A stretch of DNA of 16,460 bases from Amoebophrya sp. AT5.2. Taxonomy: Eukaryota > Sar > Dinophyceae > Syndiniales > Amoebophryaceae. Both the position numbers and the translations under genes were made by a program. Within the stretch, counting starts at the first letter, position 1; the number at the start of each line of letters is the position of its first letter. Shown here in pieces: positions 14,996 through 16,460 of this stretch. The notes beneath the pieces are model-generated. The model searched no databases. It saw nothing but the letters and a program-made list of their open reading frames with translations, and had not been told where the DNA came from. The stretch lies in NCBI GenBank assembly GCA_005223375.1, contig RXOD01005018.1, positions 1 to 16,460 on the forward strand, in the 5' to 3' direction.

Positions 14996-16377
14996 TCAGG
15001 CTTGGTTTAAGAACCCGGTTTCCCCGCTGACTGGGTGCGCCCGCACTGGGTTCCACTCGATGTTTCCGTCCTCCCGCCACGCATCGTCCATGCCGAGCCG
15101 GAAGTAGGTGTGCGGTCGTTGCAATCGTAAATACCGAGCGCAACTACTGCCGCCCATGCCATTCTTCTTCATCGTCCGCCGGTCCGAAGTGCCCGCGCAG
15201 TGGAGCTCGATGGCCGCGTGCGCGTTGTCCGTCGGCGATCCGTTCATGTAGCGGTACAACGCGCGCGACGTGATGCACCACGGGTGCGCGATGTGGCTGC
15301 GGCAGATGTCGATCGTTTTGCCCGTGTTCAACCCGGGTGGCAGCATCAGCTCCCCTTTCGGCACGTCCGCCACCACGCTCCAGTCCTTTATGGCGATTTT
15401 TTCTACTTCACTTGGAACTACTTTAAAAAAATTCGAACGGCCGGAAGCCCGGCGGAGGATGATGCAGCAGCTGGCGATGGCTTCTGCTTGCATGGGAGGT
15501 CAGCCCCTGCCTTTGGGGATGGGGACTGAAATATGGCGGGATTGGGAGAACCCTTCCGGACACCCCTCCGACATGCCCCCCAAGACGCAACGTTCTCAAG
15601 CCCAGCTCCCCTTTCGGCACGTCGTCCACCACGTATGTAGGTCAAAATTTTTAAAGTAGTTTGAAATAGAATTGAAGTAGATTAAATGGCCATATCCTTC
15701 TCCTTGTAGTTGTACGCCTCTAATTTCACCGTGCCCTTTTGTTCGTCGATCCCCACCAACACGACCGGGATGCCCTCGTGGGTGTCGTCGGAGCCGTCCA
15801 GAAAATCAAACGGGTAACTGCCGAACAGCCCCAGCACCGGGTCCTCGGGGGTGGAGGTGGCCTTGGACCGCGGAAGCCCACGGACCCAGATGTACTCGCT
15901 GTCCAACTGCAAAAACGTTCTCGGCCCCACCATCTTGTCGTAGTTCCGCGACACGTGCTTCAACTCAAATTCAGCGTACTGCCCCGTCTGGCCCGTTTCG
16001 TCGCTCCGCACCGACCAAAACCCGCTCTGTCCCTTCCCGATGATCGTGCCTGTTTCCGTGGGCTGCATCTTGTGGCCCAGGTGCGGCCCGTGGGAGGGCA
16101 CACTCGCGACACCCTGGTCGGAGAGCATCACCCGGTCGGGCACGTCGTAGTCGTCCCCGTTGTAGGCTCTTAGGAATTTGGCGTCGACTTCGCGGGTGCC
16201 CAACGGGTTCAGATTGTCGTCGAACAAAGTCACCTCAAAAGTGCCCTTTTTGTCCACGCGCTCCTCGGTGAGCGTGACCGGCCAGTAGCGGTTCTTGGTG
16301 TCCTTGGCCTCGTACAGGTCGGCAACACCGACCTGGACCTTCCGGTGACCAACCGATGGGTCCTCGCGCGGAGGCAT
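14996..16377 (-). CDS. Unknown two-exon protein, beta-rich; 5' end possibly beyond the window
   Basis: Exons 16377-15697 and 15385-14996 join as ...NYKEK|DWSVVADVPKGEL..., 356 residues from the ATG at 16377, ending TGA or similar stop at 14998. The N-terminal 230 residues alternate short hydrophobic strands with Gly and Asp turns (RYWPVTLTEERV, GTIIGKGQSGFWSV, IPVVLVGID), which suggests small beta-barrel modules of the SH3/Tudor type, but I cannot match a family. The C-terminal 130 residues have scattered Cys and His (ICRSHIAHPWC, IELHCAG). Function unknown. The frame stays open upstream of 16377 to the window edge and contains an in-frame tandem repeat (KNLLSS/KKPLSS), so the true start may lie outside. 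Without splicing, exon 1 stops at 15684-15682 and exon 2 lacks a credible start. Confidence 0.65.
15389..15434. repeat. Terminal inverted repeat, arm at the 3' end of the 15.4-kb introner
   Basis: The plus strand reads TATGGCGATTTTTTCTACTT and later AACTACTTTAAAAAAATTC. Its partner is 15644-15694 on the other strand. Confidence 0.75.
15603..15633 (-). repeat. Exon echo inside the 15.4-kb introner
   Basis: 31 bases copy 15347-15377, the start of exon 2 (VVADVPKGEL), with two mismatches, in direct orientation. Unlike the echoes at 1962 and 6996, this copies the downstream exon and lies just inside the 5' TIR. Confidence 0.85.
15644..15694. repeat. Terminal inverted repeat, arm at the 5' end of the 15.4-kb introner
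   Basis: The minus strand reads TATGGCCATTTAATCTACTT and later AAACTACTTTAAAAATTTTG. It is a few bases longer than its partner because of a small indel in the middle. Confidence 0.75.
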
Positions 16378-16422
16378 CAGGGTGGGAGACTTGTGCCACC
16401 GGTGGTTCTTATGAACCGTCCA

Positions 16423-16458
16423 GCTGCTAAGTGGCTTCTTGCTGCTAAGTAGATTCTT
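16423..16458 (-). repeat. 18-nt tandem repeat at the window edge
   Basis: GCTGCTAAGT plus eight more bases is repeated twice with two differences. On the minus strand it reads KNLLSS then KKPLSS, in frame with the Met at 16377 and with no stop between. Confidence 0.7.
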
Positions 16459-16460
16459 CA

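Larger units (their letters stand above)
15386..15696 (-). mobile_element. Introner-type intron of the unknown two-exon gene: TIRs, 5-bp duplication, GA-AG
   Basis: AAGGA is present at both edges (15699-15695 and 15388-15384). Just inside are terminal inverted repeats that begin TATGGCC at 15694 and, on the other strand, TATGGCG at 15389. They continue with TCTACTTCA and, further in, AACTACTTTAAAAA on both arms. Cutting after AAG in each copy gives a 311-nt intron starting GATATGGCC and ending CATAAAG, and joins the exons in phase 0. Termini, inner motif, duplication length and splice placement match kinase intron 2, so both belong to one family. No transposase is encoded. Confidence 0.75.

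Noticed and set aside
14996..15493. 166-residue minus-strand frame starting at 15493
   Set aside because: The start lies inside the introner. The first 36 residues are TIR and element sequence; the real exon begins at 15385.
15418..15659. Minus- and plus-strand small frames within the 15.4-kb introner
   Set aside because: They overlap TIR sequence and the exon echo. Similarity to PKGEL in one of them comes from the duplicated exon piece, not from a second gene.
1..16460. CRISPR array, rRNA, tRNA, bacterial operon or phage
   Set aside because: No regular spacer-repeat pattern, no recognisable rRNA or tRNA sequence, and the split kinase with in-frame introns excludes a prokaryotic reading.

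Overview
This window looks like nuclear DNA from a protist with a spliceosome, not from a bacterium. The proteins are long, Gly/Ser/Pro/Gln-rich and mostly disordered. Reading frames are interrupted by introns that rejoin in frame, and a eukaryotic protein kinase is split over three exons. The main genes are densely packed on the minus strand. Several introns start with GA or GG rather than GT, carry terminal inverted repeats (TIRs) and are bounded by 5-bp direct repeats. Together this resembles what is known of dinoflagellate relatives, particularly the parasitic syndinian Amoebophrya with its invasive 'introner' introns. That assignment is an inference; nothing here identifies a species.

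Layout, minus-strand genes in their own 5'->3' order: (1) 16377-14996, a two-exon gene of unknown function whose intron is a TIR-bearing introner. (2) 13998-6630, probably one very large five-exon gene (about 2,027 residues by my splice choices) for a disordered phospho/RS-rich protein; it may instead be two genes. (3) 4356-1744, a three-exon Ser/Thr protein kinase with a repeat-rich N-terminal tail; its second intron is another introner of the same family as in gene 1. (4) 1684-106, a two-exon protein ending in a Cys-rich GRF/topoisomerase-like zinc finger, starting only 59 bases after the kinase stop. On the plus strand, 4652 to about 6259 holds a hidden gene of short exons joined by short phase-0 GT-AG introns. 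It encodes a protein with one membrane segment and ends in a segment resembling half of a glycogen-binding (CBM48/AMPK-beta) module. It is divergent from the kinase and converges on the large gene. A second, weaker set of plus-strand coding-like segments lies at 14388-14813.

The most striking features are structural. At least two introns belong to one TIR family (termini TATGGC...GCCATA, 5-bp target duplication, splice sites inside the duplication). Four introns carry a near-identical partial copy ('echo') of the neighbouring exon. One exon contains an 81-bp near-perfect palindrome in frame. These suggest ongoing intron gain and local DNA duplication, with the proteins read through them. All splice junctions were inferred by eye from frame continuity and dinucleotides; there is no transcript evidence.
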